DNA of 64,000 bases from Cohaesibacter gelatinilyticus (GCF_900215605.1 NZ_OBEL01000005.1:248001-312000), one strand, 5' to 3'. Positions 28,955-37,260 are shown, counted from the stretch's first letter. Notes: generated by a model from the letters alone, not told the origin. Program-made: numbers and translations.

Positions 28955-29584
28955 ATGAAACAGGTAACAGTCGTAGACCACCCGCTGGTTCAGCATAAAC
29001 TCACCATCATGCGGGATAAGGATACGTCAACCGCCAGTTTTCGTCGTTTGCTGCGCGAGATCTCTCATTTGCTCTGCTATGAAGCCACCCGCGAACTGGC
29101 AATGACCACCAAAACCATCGAAACACCTTTGATGGAAATGGAAGCGCCGATGATTGCTGGCAAGAAGCTGGTCTTTGCATCTATCCTGCGTGCTGGGAAC
29201 GGTCTTTTGGAAGGCATGCTGGATCTGGTGCCATCCGCTCGCGTTGCTCATGTTGGCCTTTACCGTGATCCGAAGACCTTTGAAGCTGTCGAATATTATT
29301 TCAAGGCGCCGGAAGACCTGCAAAACCGTTTGGTTATTGCAGTTGATCCGATGTTGGCTACCGCCAACAGCGCTATCCTGGCCATCGAAAAACTGAAAGA
29401 GCGCGGTGCCCATAATTTGCGATTTGTTTCTCTTCTGGCAGCTCCAGAGGGCGTGAAAGCTTTCACTGATGCGCATCCGGATGTACCAATCATCACAGCA
29501 GCCATTGATGAAAAATTGAATGAGAAGAATTATATCATTCCTGGTCTTGGTGATGCGGGTGACCGCATGTATGGCACCAAATAA
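28955..29584 (+). CDS. upp: Uracil phosphoribosyltransferase
   Basis: Converts uracil and PRPP to UMP, recovering the base set free by cytidine and uridine breakdown. The 209-residue length is standard. Uracil-binding [12 protein letters not shown] is intact at the C terminus. The PRPP loop reads [10 protein letters not shown] where most homologues have ATGGS or ATGNS, an Ala in place of a loop Gly. ATG 28955 is used; TTG 28946 is an alternative. A long hairpin ends the run. Confidence 0.95.
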   Translation: MKQVTVVDHPLVQHKLTIMRDKDTSTASFRRLLREISHLLCYEATRELAMTTKTIETPLMEMEAPMIAGKKLVFASILRAGNGLLEGMLDLVPSARVAHVGLYRDPKTFEAVEYYFKAPEDLQNRLVIAVDPMLATANSAILAIEKLKERGAHNLRFVSLLAAPEGVKAFTDAHPDVPIITAAIDEKLNEKNYIIPGLGDAGDRMYGTK

Positions 29585-29628
29585 GCCAAATTATCTGACA
29601 GGGTAGATTTATAAGTCTACGTCCTAAT

Positions 29629-29671
29629 ACAAGGCCTGAAGGAGCAGATCCTTCAGGCCTTGTTTACTTTA
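29629..29671 (+). terminator. Terminator after upp
   Basis: A 15-bp perfect stem, 29629-29643 with 29649-29663, a 5-base loop, then TTACTTT. The likely end of the nucleoside transcript. Confidence 0.85.
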
Positions 29672-29772
29672 GATTTCAAAAAAAGCACTTCATTCAGTCG
29701 CCAGCCTCCTTCCCTTTACTCCTTCTTGGCGCTTTTCCATCATGCTGCCTGCCAACACAAGGAGTAGGCAAA

Positions 29773-30309
29773 ATGGTGCGTTTGATTATTCTTGCGGGGC
29801 TTGCTATCGGCATTTTCTCCTACATGCCTCATTTGGTCACGAATTTCATGGAAACCAATGGCTATAACGATCCGGGTCCTAGCACTTATGCCGTCAGAAC
29901 CGAGACCAACCGGGATCAAGCCAGATCTTCCTCTTCCCCCGGGAGACTGCGATTGAAAGCAGATAGTCGGGGACATTTCCTGACACGTGCCCGGGTGAAC
30001 GGACGCTCGGTTCGGGTTTTGGTGGATACAGGTGCTTCCAGCGTTGTTCTTTCCTATGAAGATGCTCGCAAGATAGGTCTGAATCCCAGATCTTCGGATT
30101 TCACGATCAGAGTGCAAACGGCCAATGGTGAGGGAAGAGCTGCCCGGGTGAAACTGCGTACCATTGAGCTGGGGGGGATCCGGGAAGACAATATTGAAGC
30201 CATGATTGCACCCAAGGGCACATTGCAGGTGAGCCTGTTGGGTATGACATTCCTGAAAAAGCTCAAACGCTTTGAACTATCACGCAATCGGCTCATTCTG
30301 GAAAATTAG
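29773..30309 (+). CDS. Retropepsin-like aspartic protease, membrane-anchored
   Basis: A 178-residue protein of the TIGR02281/clan AA type. An N-terminal hydrophobic segment (LIILAGLAIGIFSYM) probably anchors it in the inner membrane with the rest in the periplasm. The single catalytic motif VLVDTGASSVVLS is followed by a second strand pattern LLGMTFLKKL, as in retropepsins that act as dimers. The ribosome site GGAG lies 8 bases upstream of ATG 29773. Its substrate is unknown. It stands alone between upp and the mutase. Confidence 0.85.
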   Translation: MVRLIILAGLAIGIFSYMPHLVTNFMETNGYNDPGPSTYAVRTETNRDQARSSSSPGRLRLKADSRGHFLTRARVNGRSVRVLVDTGASSVVLSYEDARKIGLNPRSSDFTIRVQTANGEGRAARVKLRTIELGGIREDNIEAMIAPKGTLQVSLLGMTFLKKLKRFELSRNRLILEN

Positions 30310-30402
30310 CATATTCAACACAGAGCGGGATTGTTGTAAGCCTGTATTCATAATCTTTAGCTTATATCTTGCGGACCAGTTCGTATCAGAGAGGAACTTT
30401 TC

Positions 30403-31908
30403 ATGTTTCCAAAGCCATCGGCTTCCATCAAGAGCAACACTTATGAGTTCGAAACCAAACCCTTGGTCAAACCAACCGGGTTTCGGGAATATGATGCCCG
30501 CTGGTTGTTTGGAGAAGAACTGAACCTGATGGGTGTGCAGGCTCTTGGAGCTGGTATTGGCACCGTATTGCATAAGCTGGGCGTGGAACCTTCCATCATT
30601 GTAGGGCACGATTTCCGCGGCTATTCCGCATCTATCAAAATGGCTTTGATCACCGGCCTTATGTCAGCTGGTTGCAAAGTCAAGGATATCGGTCTCGCTC
30701 TGTCTCCCATGGCTTACTACGCTCAGTTTGCGCTGGATTGTCCGGCTGTTGCCATGGTCACTGCTTCTCATAACGAAAATGGCTGGACCGGCGTCAAGAT
30801 GGGCGCAAATCGCCCTTTGACTTTTGGACCCGATGAAATGGCGATGCTGCGGGATGTGGTGCTGAATGGTCAGCAGGAAATACGCGAGGGCGGTGGTCTG
30901 GAAATTGTCGAGGATTTTGCCAAAAGTTACATGGATGATCTGGCCAATCGCCCTAAACTCAAGAACAAGCTCAAAGTTGTTGCCGCATGTGGCAATGGGA
31001 CTGCCGGGGCCTTTGCTCCACATGTGCTGAAAGCCATTGGTTGTGAAGTGATTGAGATGGACTGCGACCTCGACCATAGCTTCCCCAATTACAATCCGAA
31101 CCCGGAAGACCTGAAGATGCTGCATGCGCTTCGAGACCGGGTACTGGAAACCGGAGCTGACGTCGGCCTGGCTTTTGATGGTGATGGGGATCGATGTGGT
31201 GTCGTCGACGAAAAAGGTAACGAGATTTTTGCTGACAAGGTTGGTGTTATGCTGGCCCGCGACATCTCGGCAATCCATGACAACAAGCAATTTGTGGTGG
31301 ATGTCAAATCAACTGGCTTGTTCAAGACGGACCCGGTATTGAACGCCAATGGTGCAGTGACCGATTATTTCAAAACCGGCCATTCCTATATCAAACGTCG
31401 AGTAACGGACTTGAATGCCATTGTGGGTTTTGAGAAATCCGGTCACTTCTTTTTTAACGCACCTATTGGCCGTGGCTATGACGACGGTATTCTCTCTGCG
31501 TTAGCTGTCTGCGATATGCTGGATCGCAATTCGGACAAGAGTATGAGTGATCTGTATAGCGATCTGCCAAAAACCTATGGCTCACCCACCATGTCGGCCA
31601 AATGCGCTGATGAGATCAAATATGAAGTGGTGGATCGGGTGGTAGCCAAACTATCAGGCATGGTCGAAGCGGGTGAAAGCCTTGGTGGCCAAAAACTCAT
31701 CGATGCGGTCACGGTCAATGGTATTCGCGTGACGGTCGAAGATGGCACCTGGGGGCTGGTTCGAGCCTCCTCCAACAAGCCTGAAATTGTGGTGGTGATC
31801 GAGAGCCCTGCAAGTCAGCAGCGTCTGGAGGAGATGTTTGAAGCAGTCGATGCTGTTCTGCGCGAGAATCCTGAAGTCGGAGTATACAATCAGACCCTCA
31901 AAGGCTAG
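30403..31908 (+). CDS. Phosphomannomutase/phosphoglucomutase
   Basis: Alpha-D-phosphohexomutase of 501 residues, AlgC/ManB-like. The catalytic phosphoserine loop is TASHNENGWTG, the metal loop DGDGDRCGVVD, and the sugar loop GFEKSGHFFF; the C-terminal phosphate loop is RASSNKPEIVVV. It interconverts hexose 1- and 6-phosphates for surface polysaccharides. GAGAGGAA precedes ATG 30403 by six bases. It is monocistronic, with a terminator. Confidence 0.93.
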   Translation: MFPKPSASIKSNTYEFETKPLVKPTGFREYDARWLFGEELNLMGVQALGAGIGTVLHKLGVEPSIIVGHDFRGYSASIKMALITGLMSAGCKVKDIGLALSPMAYYAQFALDCPAVAMVTASHNENGWTGVKMGANRPLTFGPDEMAMLRDVVLNGQQEIREGGGLEIVEDFAKSYMDDLANRPKLKNKLKVVAACGNGTAGAFAPHVLKAIGCEVIEMDCDLDHSFPNYNPNPEDLKMLHALRDRVLETGADVGLAFDGDGDRCGVVDEKGNEIFADKVGVMLARDISAIHDNKQFVVDVKSTGLFKTDPVLNANGAVTDYFKTGHSYIKRRVTDLNAIVGFEKSGHFFFNAPIGRGYDDGILSALAVCDMLDRNSDKSMSDLYSDLPKTYGSPTMSAKCADEIKYEVVDRVVAKLSGMVEAGESLGGQKLIDAVTVNGIRVTVEDGTWGLVRASSNKPEIVVVIESPASQQRLEEMFEAVDAVLRENPEVGVYNQTLKG

Positions 31909-31930
31909 TATCAGTCTGATAGCTTTCTTG

Positions 31931-31956
31931 AAAAGGCGCTCCTCGAGCGCCTTTTT
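31931..31956. terminator. Terminator between convergent mutase and HAD genes
   Basis: A 10-bp perfect stem, 31931-31940 with 31946-31955, flanked by A on one side and T on the other, so it can act in both directions. Confidence 0.85.
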
Positions 31957-31968
31957 GCATTTTGGCAC

Positions 31969-32583
31969 TCAGATGGGGAAGCCACGGGTGCGCAAGTCTT
32001 GTCCGAGTAGCTCTGGCTTGATGAAATGGTGTGTCTGCAGTCCGACCTGTCTTGCTCCTTCGATATTGGCAACACTGTCGTCAATGAAGAGGCATTCCTC
32101 TGCTCGCAATCCGTTTCTTTGCAACAGCATATTATAGATGGCTTTGTCGGGCTTGATCAGCCTTTCCTCCCCTGAGACAATTATATCTTCAAACTCATAG
32201 AGGAAAGGGAAGCGTTGCTGTGTCTCGATGAATGTGTCAGAGGCAAAGTTGGTAATTGCATAAAGCGGAACAGCTTGTTCTTTCAGGCTTTCTTTGATGG
32301 CAACGGTGCCCGAAACTGGACCTGGCACCATTTCATGCCAACGGGAGCGAAAAGCTCTGATTTCATTTTCATAGTGTGGGGCGCGTGCAACGAGTTCTTC
32401 CTCGGCCGTGTTCCAATCTCGTCCACGATCTTGCTCAAGGTTCCAGGCCCATAAGTCAGTCTCGTCGATAAACCGGTTGATAGCTTCCTCATCAGGGAAG
32501 AGCTTTCGATATAACAGTCGCATGTCCCATTGGATCAGGACATTTCCGATATCAAAGATAATGGCAGAGATTGGCGCAGACAT
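31969..32583 (-). CDS. HAD superfamily phosphatase, YihX-like
   Basis: A HAD-IA hydrolase of about 204 residues. Motif I is FDIGNVL, with Gly where most HAD enzymes have the second Asp; this is the form found in YihX-type sugar-phosphate phosphatases. Motif II is in AITNF, the motif III lysine in KPDKAIY and motif IV in LFIDDSVAN. The start at 32583 (MSAPISAI) follows CAGGAG by six bases; a longer frame from 32604 is less likely. It is convergent with the phosphohexomutase gene; a sugar-phosphate substrate is plausible but not shown. Confidence 0.88.
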   Translation of the reverse strand: MSAPISAIIFDIGNVLIQWDMRLLYRKLFPDEEAINRFIDETDLWAWNLEQDRGRDWNTAEEELVARAPHYENEIRAFRSRWHEMVPGPVSGTVAIKESLKEQAVPLYAITNFASDTFIETQQRFPFLYEFEDIIVSGEERLIKPDKAIYNMLLQRNGLRAEECLFIDDSVANIEGARQVGLQTHHFIKPELLGQDLRTRGFPI

Positions 32584-32695
32584 GGATACTCCTGATTCAT
32601 ACAAAGCAATGATAAGACCAGTTTGATCCCATCGTCATATGACCTCATTATGGCATTAATGATTCGAACATCGCTTTCAATGTTTGGAAATACGA

Positions 32696-33769
32696 ATGCC
32701 CTTGATGTTTCAGGCCACCAGTCGCCTTCGTTCAGTCCTTTTTCAGATTGTGATTGCCTTTATCGTCAGCAATCTGCTGCTGCTGACCGCAAGCCATAGC
32801 CAGCAGAACCAGCAGCAGGTGACCCAACCTAATCATGAAAATGAAAAGGGTGAATTCCTTCTGCCAGTCGTTCAGGCGCAATCACCGGATCAGGTGCAAA
32901 GTCAAATCTTGCCAGAATTGTCCCAACAAGCCCAACCCTCAATTCTGAGAATCGGTCTGGTTGCCACTCGTGGTGCTGCCTACTTGCAGGCACGGATTGA
33001 ACCATTTCGAAAATATATGGTGGCTGGTCTTCAGCGTCCTGTCGAAATCATAGCCTTTCCAACGGCCAAAGCGCTGGTTTTGGCTCATATTTCCAAACAG
33101 ATTGACTATGCCTATTATCCAGCCAGTGCCTTTGCACAGGCCTATGCCTCTTGTGGGTGTGTATTGCCGCTGGTGGCACCGGTTCTCGACAATGGTCACA
33201 ATGGTACCTTCATGGTGCTGGTGGTCAAGCAGAACAGCAATATCAAGTCCTTGTCAGATCTGACAGGTAAGAAGTTGGCTCTATCGTCTACCAAAGCTGC
33301 AGTGCCCTATCATATGGCGATGAATGAGTTGCGCCTCGCTGGCTTGGATCCGACGATTGATCTAGCTGAAGTGGTGGCTGAGAAAAAACCGGAACTGGCT
33401 CTCGAAAGACTGTTCAAGGGAGAGGTGGATGCGGCATTGGTTTGGTCTTCCACGCCCTACAATCATAGCTTGTTGACCGCTCCGGGAGCAGTGGCATCCT
33501 ATATTGACGGTTTGGCGAAGAAGCGTAAAACTTTGGGAGATCCGGACTTCATTACCATCTGGCAATCACGTCCGGTGCCACCAAGTCCGCATGCTGTGCA
33601 CAGCGATATGTCCAAGGAGGACAGAGCACGTTTGACCACGATGCTTATGGCAATGGTCAAGGATGCCCCGGATGCCTATGACGCAGTGGAGCGCTATCAT
33701 GCAAGTGGGTATCGATCTGTCCAGCTTAAAGATTATGCGCCCTTGCTGGATATAGCTACAACCAATTAG
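32696..33769 (+). CDS. Orphan PhnD-like phosphonate/phosphate-type binding protein
   Basis: About 357 residues. After an N-terminal hydrophobic segment (FQIVIAFIVSNLLLLTAS) and a Gln-rich linker comes a PhnD/SsuA/transferrin-like domain with LVATRGAAYLQARIEPFRKY, the family pattern DYAYYPASAFAQAY and SLSDLTGKKLALSSTKA. No permease or ATPase gene lies next to it, so it may serve a transporter encoded elsewhere or be a sensor. The start is uncertain (ATG 32696 or 32705). It is convergent with the TadG-like gene, 20 bases between stops, and no terminator was seen. Confidence 0.8.
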   Translation: MPLMFQATSRLRSVLFQIVIAFIVSNLLLLTASHSQQNQQQVTQPNHENEKGEFLLPVVQAQSPDQVQSQILPELSQQAQPSILRIGLVATRGAAYLQARIEPFRKYMVAGLQRPVEIIAFPTAKALVLAHISKQIDYAYYPASAFAQAYASCGCVLPLVAPVLDNGHNGTFMVLVVKQNSNIKSLSDLTGKKLALSSTKAAVPYHMAMNELRLAGLDPTIDLAEVVAEKKPELALERLFKGEVDAALVWSSTPYNHSLLTAPGAVASYIDGLAKKRKTLGDPDFITIWQSRPVPPSPHAVHSDMSKEDRARLTTMLMAMVKDAPDAYDAVERYHASGYRSVQLKDYAPLLDIATTN

Positions 33770-33789
33770 CGACAGTGCGAGCCCGCAAC

Positions 33790-34332
33790 TTAGTTGGTGC
33801 TGGCAACACTCGTGGTTAGACGCGGTACCATGATGGCACTGTCCTTGAGATCGATTGTTCCAGTTATACCGCTCAGAAAGCTGGGTTTATAGGCTACCTC
33901 GGTTTCCGAAATGACATAGAAACTGTTAGGGACTCTCAATCCTGCTGGCAATGCATTTACGCCCAAACCGGTACCACCACCTGTTGTTCGTTGCCAGGCA
34001 AGGCGAACTCTGCTCCGGGAATCAACGGATACACCGATCAAGTGCAACTTCAATGTTTGATCATTGAAGGGATACATAACCGCTTCAACAGCTTCTACAT
34101 ATCCATTGTAAGTGGCGTTTGAAATGACGTCCGATTGGGTTGTCAAATCTGCCAGAACCGTTGCAGCATGATCCGTGCGTTTCTTCACCAGATAAACCAT
34201 GGACAATTCCCATGATGTGAAAATGAAAGCCACCATCACAGGCAGAATAACCGCCAGCTCCGTAGCCGCAATGCCTCGATCATCCTTGCGGAATTGACGC
34301 AGACAACACAAAATTGGAGAAAAAATCGACAT
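33790..34332 (-). CDS. TadE/TadG-like pilus assembly pseudopilin
   Basis: About 180 residues. The N terminus is a cytoplasmic basic stretch, then DDRGIAATELAVILPVMVAFIFT, a TadE-type membrane helix with the conserved Glu after the likely processing site. The remainder is extracytoplasmic. The start at 34332 has GAGG seven bases upstream. It ends a two-gene minus-strand unit, 17 bases after the gene at 34350-34898, and belongs to the Tad pilus locus; TadE/F-like minor pseudopilins are required for fibre assembly in known systems. Confidence 0.85.
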   Translation of the reverse strand: MSIFSPILCCLRQFRKDDRGIAATELAVILPVMVAFIFTSWELSMVYLVKKRTDHAATVLADLTTQSDVISNATYNGYVEAVEAVMYPFNDQTLKLHLIGVSVDSRSRVRLAWQRTTGGGTGLGVNALPAGLRVPNSFYVISETEVAYKPSFLSGITGTIDLKDSAIMVPRLTTSVASTN

Positions 34333-34349
34333 ATTCAAGCCTCACTGCA

Positions 34350-34898
34350 TTAGAATGGTTCGTTACGAAACGCCGCAGTAGCGCTTAAATGGAAATCCAG
34401 ATCATGGCCCGTTCCAAACAAGTTTGCCAATTGGGAGAAATACTCGACAGCGAGATAGACTTTGACAATAACGTAATCTTCTCGATCACCTATCTGGAAC
34501 GCACCGCCTTCTTGATCTATTGATCCGTTCTTCCTTGGAGGATTGAAATTGATGTCTTCCGGTGCATCAAAACGTCGAACGTCAACGATCAAGTTTGCTC
34601 GACAATCATTTTCAGACATGGCGACGTTACTGCAAACAGCATTTCGAAACTGGGCTAATCCCATTCCCGCTGTTTGTGCCTGGCCAGTTCTAATCTGACG
34701 ACTGACAGATTGAATAGATGTATCCATGCTTTGAGAGATCCACAAAACATGACCGCCTAGCAGCATGAGGCCAATGAGTGCAAAAAAAGGAGCACCAATC
34801 ATGGCAAACTCAACTGCGGTTGCACCTTTCTCGTCTTTTACGAAGCGGTGGCGCAATTTTGCCAGCTGAGATATCCTCAACATTCGGTTCGGGCGCAT
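34350..34898 (-). CDS. TadE/TadG family pilus assembly protein
   Basis: About 182 residues, with an N-terminal TadE-like segment (DEKGATAVEFAMIGAPFFAL, then LIGLMLLGGHVLW). The motif GATAVEF resembles the Flp prepilin processing site, so CpaA may process it. Two Cys (AVCSNVAMSENDC) may form a disulfide outside. ATG 34898 lies about ten bases after AGGA; TTG 34907 is possible. First gene of a two-gene minus-strand unit. Confidence 0.85.
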   Translation of the reverse strand: MRPNRMLRISQLAKLRHRFVKDEKGATAVEFAMIGAPFFALIGLMLLGGHVLWISQSMDTSIQSVSRQIRTGQAQTAGMGLAQFRNAVCSNVAMSENDCRANLIVDVRRFDAPEDINFNPPRKNGSIDQEGGAFQIGDREDYVIVKVYLAVEYFSQLANLFGTGHDLDFHLSATAAFRNEPF

Positions 34899-35262
34899 GA
34901 GCAGCAATCCTGTTCTAGTTAGCCAATCTCCAGCGGTGCAATGTGACAGCAGAAGGCTTGGCTAGCGAATATAGATCTGGAACCATTCAGAAAATAAGTA
35001 ACATGACAGCGGAAAGGCGACCCCAGATATGCTGTTTAAACGGGGAGGTGTTTATGCTGCAAGAGATGTATGTGCAGTAATACAGCATCCACGTTTCAAC
35101 GAGCCATATATTGGCCGAGAAACCTTTCAGTTTTGTTGGGAAAACTGGTTAACAGGATACTACCAGACCACCTACAACGCCGCTCTTTAAAAGCGAGAAG
35201 AGGAAAAATGGTTCTGGGGAAATGATCTTCCAGACAAGACCTATATATAGTGAGTTGAATTC
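34899..35262. other. Intergenic region between TadE-like and CpaC N-domain genes
   Basis: 364 bases, promoter region of the minus-strand TadE/G pair. Nested inverted repeats stand at 35029-35035 with 35082-35088 (ATGCTGT/ACAGCAT) and inside them 35057-35061 with 35073-35077 (CTGCA/TGCAG). A TTAACCAG octamer (minus) at 35145-35152 is one base off a CtrA half site. No gene was seen. Confidence 0.35.
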
Positions 35263-35739
35263 CTATTCGCCATCAATTTGTGCAGGATCAGATGTTGCAT
35301 CTGAAAAATGCTGTGAGAATTGCTGCGATAAATTGCTCAAAGTATCAGGATCGTCACCAATTCGATAAACCGGATCACATTCCGGACTACAGTTAAGAGT
35401 GCTACGTTTGGCACCACGATAGACGACCACCGAGCTACTACGGTCAGATGATACGGTCAAAACTTCATCTGCAATTGGCTCTCCGGCGCTATCAAGAACA
35501 ATAAGGTTGGTAGTGCCGTATCTTTTGCCAGTAATGATGAGCGTCTGGCTGTCCTTAATAGTAGCATCGGCGATAGCGGGGTTCCCAATAATAATCATCG
35601 AGGCGGGCCGAGCAATCTTCATCACCTTGGCCCGATCAACTTTGACTTGAATGGCTCCTGTCTCCTGATTTGCTTTTGCAGAAACAGGAAGAAGGCTGCA
35701 AAACAGACTCAGAGCAAGAAAGCGAGCGAGGATTTTCAT
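35263..35739 (-). CDS. Stand-alone secretin N-terminal domain protein (CpaC-like)
   Basis: About 158 residues: a signal peptide (ILARFLALSLFCSLLPVSAKA) and one pilus/secretin N-terminal domain. Its pattern NPAIADATIKDSQTLIITGK aligns with NPAIADAVVRSERRVYLIGM of CpaC encoded at 38173-39624, but there is no secretin channel domain. The C terminus has a Cys pair, NCSPECDP, likely a disulfide. It probably acts in the periplasm with the Tad secretin. The start at 35739 is preferred over 35748 for spacing to GGA. It reads away from the pilin gene. Confidence 0.8.
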   Translation of the reverse strand: MKILARFLALSLFCSLLPVSAKANQETGAIQVKVDRAKVMKIARPASMIIIGNPAIADATIKDSQTLIITGKRYGTTNLIVLDSAGEPIADEVLTVSSDRSSSVVVYRGAKRSTLNCSPECDPVYRIGDDPDTLSNLSQQFSQHFSDATSDPAQIDGE

Positions 35740-36196
35740 CCGATACATCCATCAAATTGGTCTAAGGAATAGAATAATTGTCGCCCATGATGGAAAAAAA
35801 TGGTGAAGGAAGGCTTAAACCATTTTGATTGAAGCCATTCGCGTTGGCCATCAATAGATCACATCTGCCCGATTGCTGATATTATATGCAGTTTAAATAT
35901 TATATTATAAAACATATTGTAGAATATTTAAAATTTAAATAGATATAGATCTTGGTGTTATTTAGTAATAATTTATTATTAACTAATATATTCTTAGTAT
36001 GAATGAAGTTTTGAGAAAGTTGATTGCTATCAAAAAATTAACTATAGACTTCATGATGAATTTTAAAAACTAAAATCAAGTTGGGTTTAACTTGTTATCA
36101 ATAATTGTCAGCTAGAAATGATCTTGTTCGAGGGGCGAAACAAAAACAAGCCTCCGGACGGAAGAGCTGTCAAATATGGAATTTTAGGAGTCCAAA
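35740..36196. promoter_or_regulatory. AT-rich divergent promoter region before the Flp pilin gene
   Basis: 457 bases, strongly A+T-rich from about 35880 to 36110, unlike its surroundings. It contains a 10-bp inverted repeat TTTAAATATT/AATATTTAAA (35892-35901, 35923-35932) and a near-palindrome at 35962-35985. TTAA-N7-TCAA at 36087-36101 is one base off a CtrA box and lies 95 bases before the pilin start. Transcription leaves in both directions. MucR or another AT-binding silencer is possible. Confidence 0.5.
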
Positions 36197-36370
36197 ATGA
36201 AGAATTTTGCACGTTTTCTGAACGATGAGTCTGGCGCAACCGCTATCGAATACGCTCTGTTGGCTGGCCTGATTGGTGTCGGCATTGTAGCTGCTGCGGG
36301 TACCTTGGAAGATGCGATTACCGCACTGTTCAACCGTATTGGTACTGCACTTGGCGCGGCTGCTGTATAA
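36197..36370 (+). CDS. flp: Flp-type major pilin
   Basis: A 57-residue type IVb prepilin. The leader MKNFARFLNDESG ends in Gly, followed by ATAIEYALLAGLIGVGIVAA: the Flp motif with Glu and Tyr at positions 5 and 6 after the cut, and the hydrophobic helix that packs the fibre. CpaA should cleave after the Gly. AGGAG lies seven bases before the ATG. It forms its own transcription unit between the AT-rich leader and a terminator, as expected for an abundant subunit. Only one copy was seen in the window. Confidence 0.95.
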   Translation: MKNFARFLNDESGATAIEYALLAGLIGVGIVAAAGTLEDAITALFNRIGTALGAAAV

Positions 36371-36415
36371 GCATCGTCAAGACCTTTTGGCAACAATGTT
36401 GCCATGAGAATAAAG

Positions 36416-36448
36416 TGGAAGGTTGCCTATGGCAGCCTTCCATTTTTT
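36416..36448 (+). terminator. Terminator after flp
   Basis: A 12-bp stem (one G-U), 36416-36427 with 36431-36442, loop TAT and six T. Confidence 0.9.
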
Positions 36449-36587
36449 GTATCTGAGAAATTGTAATTAATATTTATAATTCAAAGAGTTATAAATCTAC
36501 TCATAAAGTCTTTGGTAAACTTTCAATGTCATCGTGGGCTGGAGCAAACGTTACAAGTACTTTAAGCGGTTGAATAAGGAATGTGGT

Positions 36588-37109
36588 ATGTTTGAAGCGG
36601 TATTTGGTTGGGCCTTGTTGCTGTTTGCACCCTTGGTATTTGCTTATGCAGGTAGCTCAGATCTGTTCTCTATGCGAATTTCAAACAAAGTAGCGCTTGT
36701 CTTGTTATGTGCATTTCCACTTTTTGCTTGGGGTGTAGATATGGGGGTTGACGACACATTGCCTCATCTATGGACTGCGTTGATTGTTCTGGGGGGCTGC
36801 TTTATTTTATGGCAGGTCAATGCGATCGGTGGTGGCGATGCCAAATTTGCTGCGGTGGCAGCCCTATGGCTTGGGCCTCATATGACAATTGCTTTTCTTG
36901 CTCTGGCATCGATCTATGGTGCAATCTTGGCAATCTTCTTTTTAGTTGTCAGATCCCGGCCTTTACCTGGAGCTTTCACTTCTATCGAATGGATCTCTCG
37001 TTTGTATACCAACAGTCGAATACCTTATGGCATTGCACTGGCTGCATCAGGCATGCATCTATACTCCGGTTCCGATTGGATGCGCCAAGGTATTGAAATG
37101 CTAACCTGA
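36588..37109 (+). CDS. cpaA: Prepilin peptidase CpaA
   Basis: A24 aspartic peptidase of 173 residues that removes the leader of Flp and pseudopilins in the inner membrane. The first catalytic Asp is in YAGSSDLFSMRISN and the second in NAIGGGDAKF, the GxGD motif. About five membrane segments. No N-terminal methylase domain, as usual in Tad systems. ATG 36588 follows AAGGA by seven bases; a longer frame from 36534 is not favoured. It lies between two terminators, so it is its own unit. Confidence 0.92.
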   Translation: MFEAVFGWALLLFAPLVFAYAGSSDLFSMRISNKVALVLLCAFPLFAWGVDMGVDDTLPHLWTALIVLGGCFILWQVNAIGGGDAKFAAVAALWLGPHMTIAFLALASIYGAILAIFFLVVRSRPLPGAFTSIEWISRLYTNSRIPYGIALAASGMHLYSGSDWMRQGIEMLT

Positions 37110-37165
37110 AGGCAATTTTTCTTTCGTGAAATAAATAAAGTTCAGCTGTAGTAGTGAGAATGATC

Positions 37166-37187
37166 AGGGCCGCAAGGCCCTTTTTTG
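37166..37187 (+). terminator. Terminator after cpaA
   Basis: AGGGCC and GGCCCT (37166-37171, 37176-37181) around a GCAA tetraloop, with T through 37186. Confidence 0.85.
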
Positions 37188-37246
37188 TTGTGATGAGGAT
37201 GATCAGAATTCGAAGAACACGGTTATTCAGCTGAAGATGTAATTGC

Positions 37247-37258
37247 TGCAAATTGCAA
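37247..37258 (+). repeat. TGCAAATTGCAA element, copy 1 (upstream of cpaB)
   Basis: This 12-mer, an odd palindrome TGCAA-A-TTGCA plus one A, occurs 120 bases before cpaB and again at 46335-46346 upstream of tadD. A 12-mer is not expected twice by chance in 64 kb. It may be a regulator site shared by the pilus operons. Confidence 0.4.
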
Positions 37259-37260
37259 AA

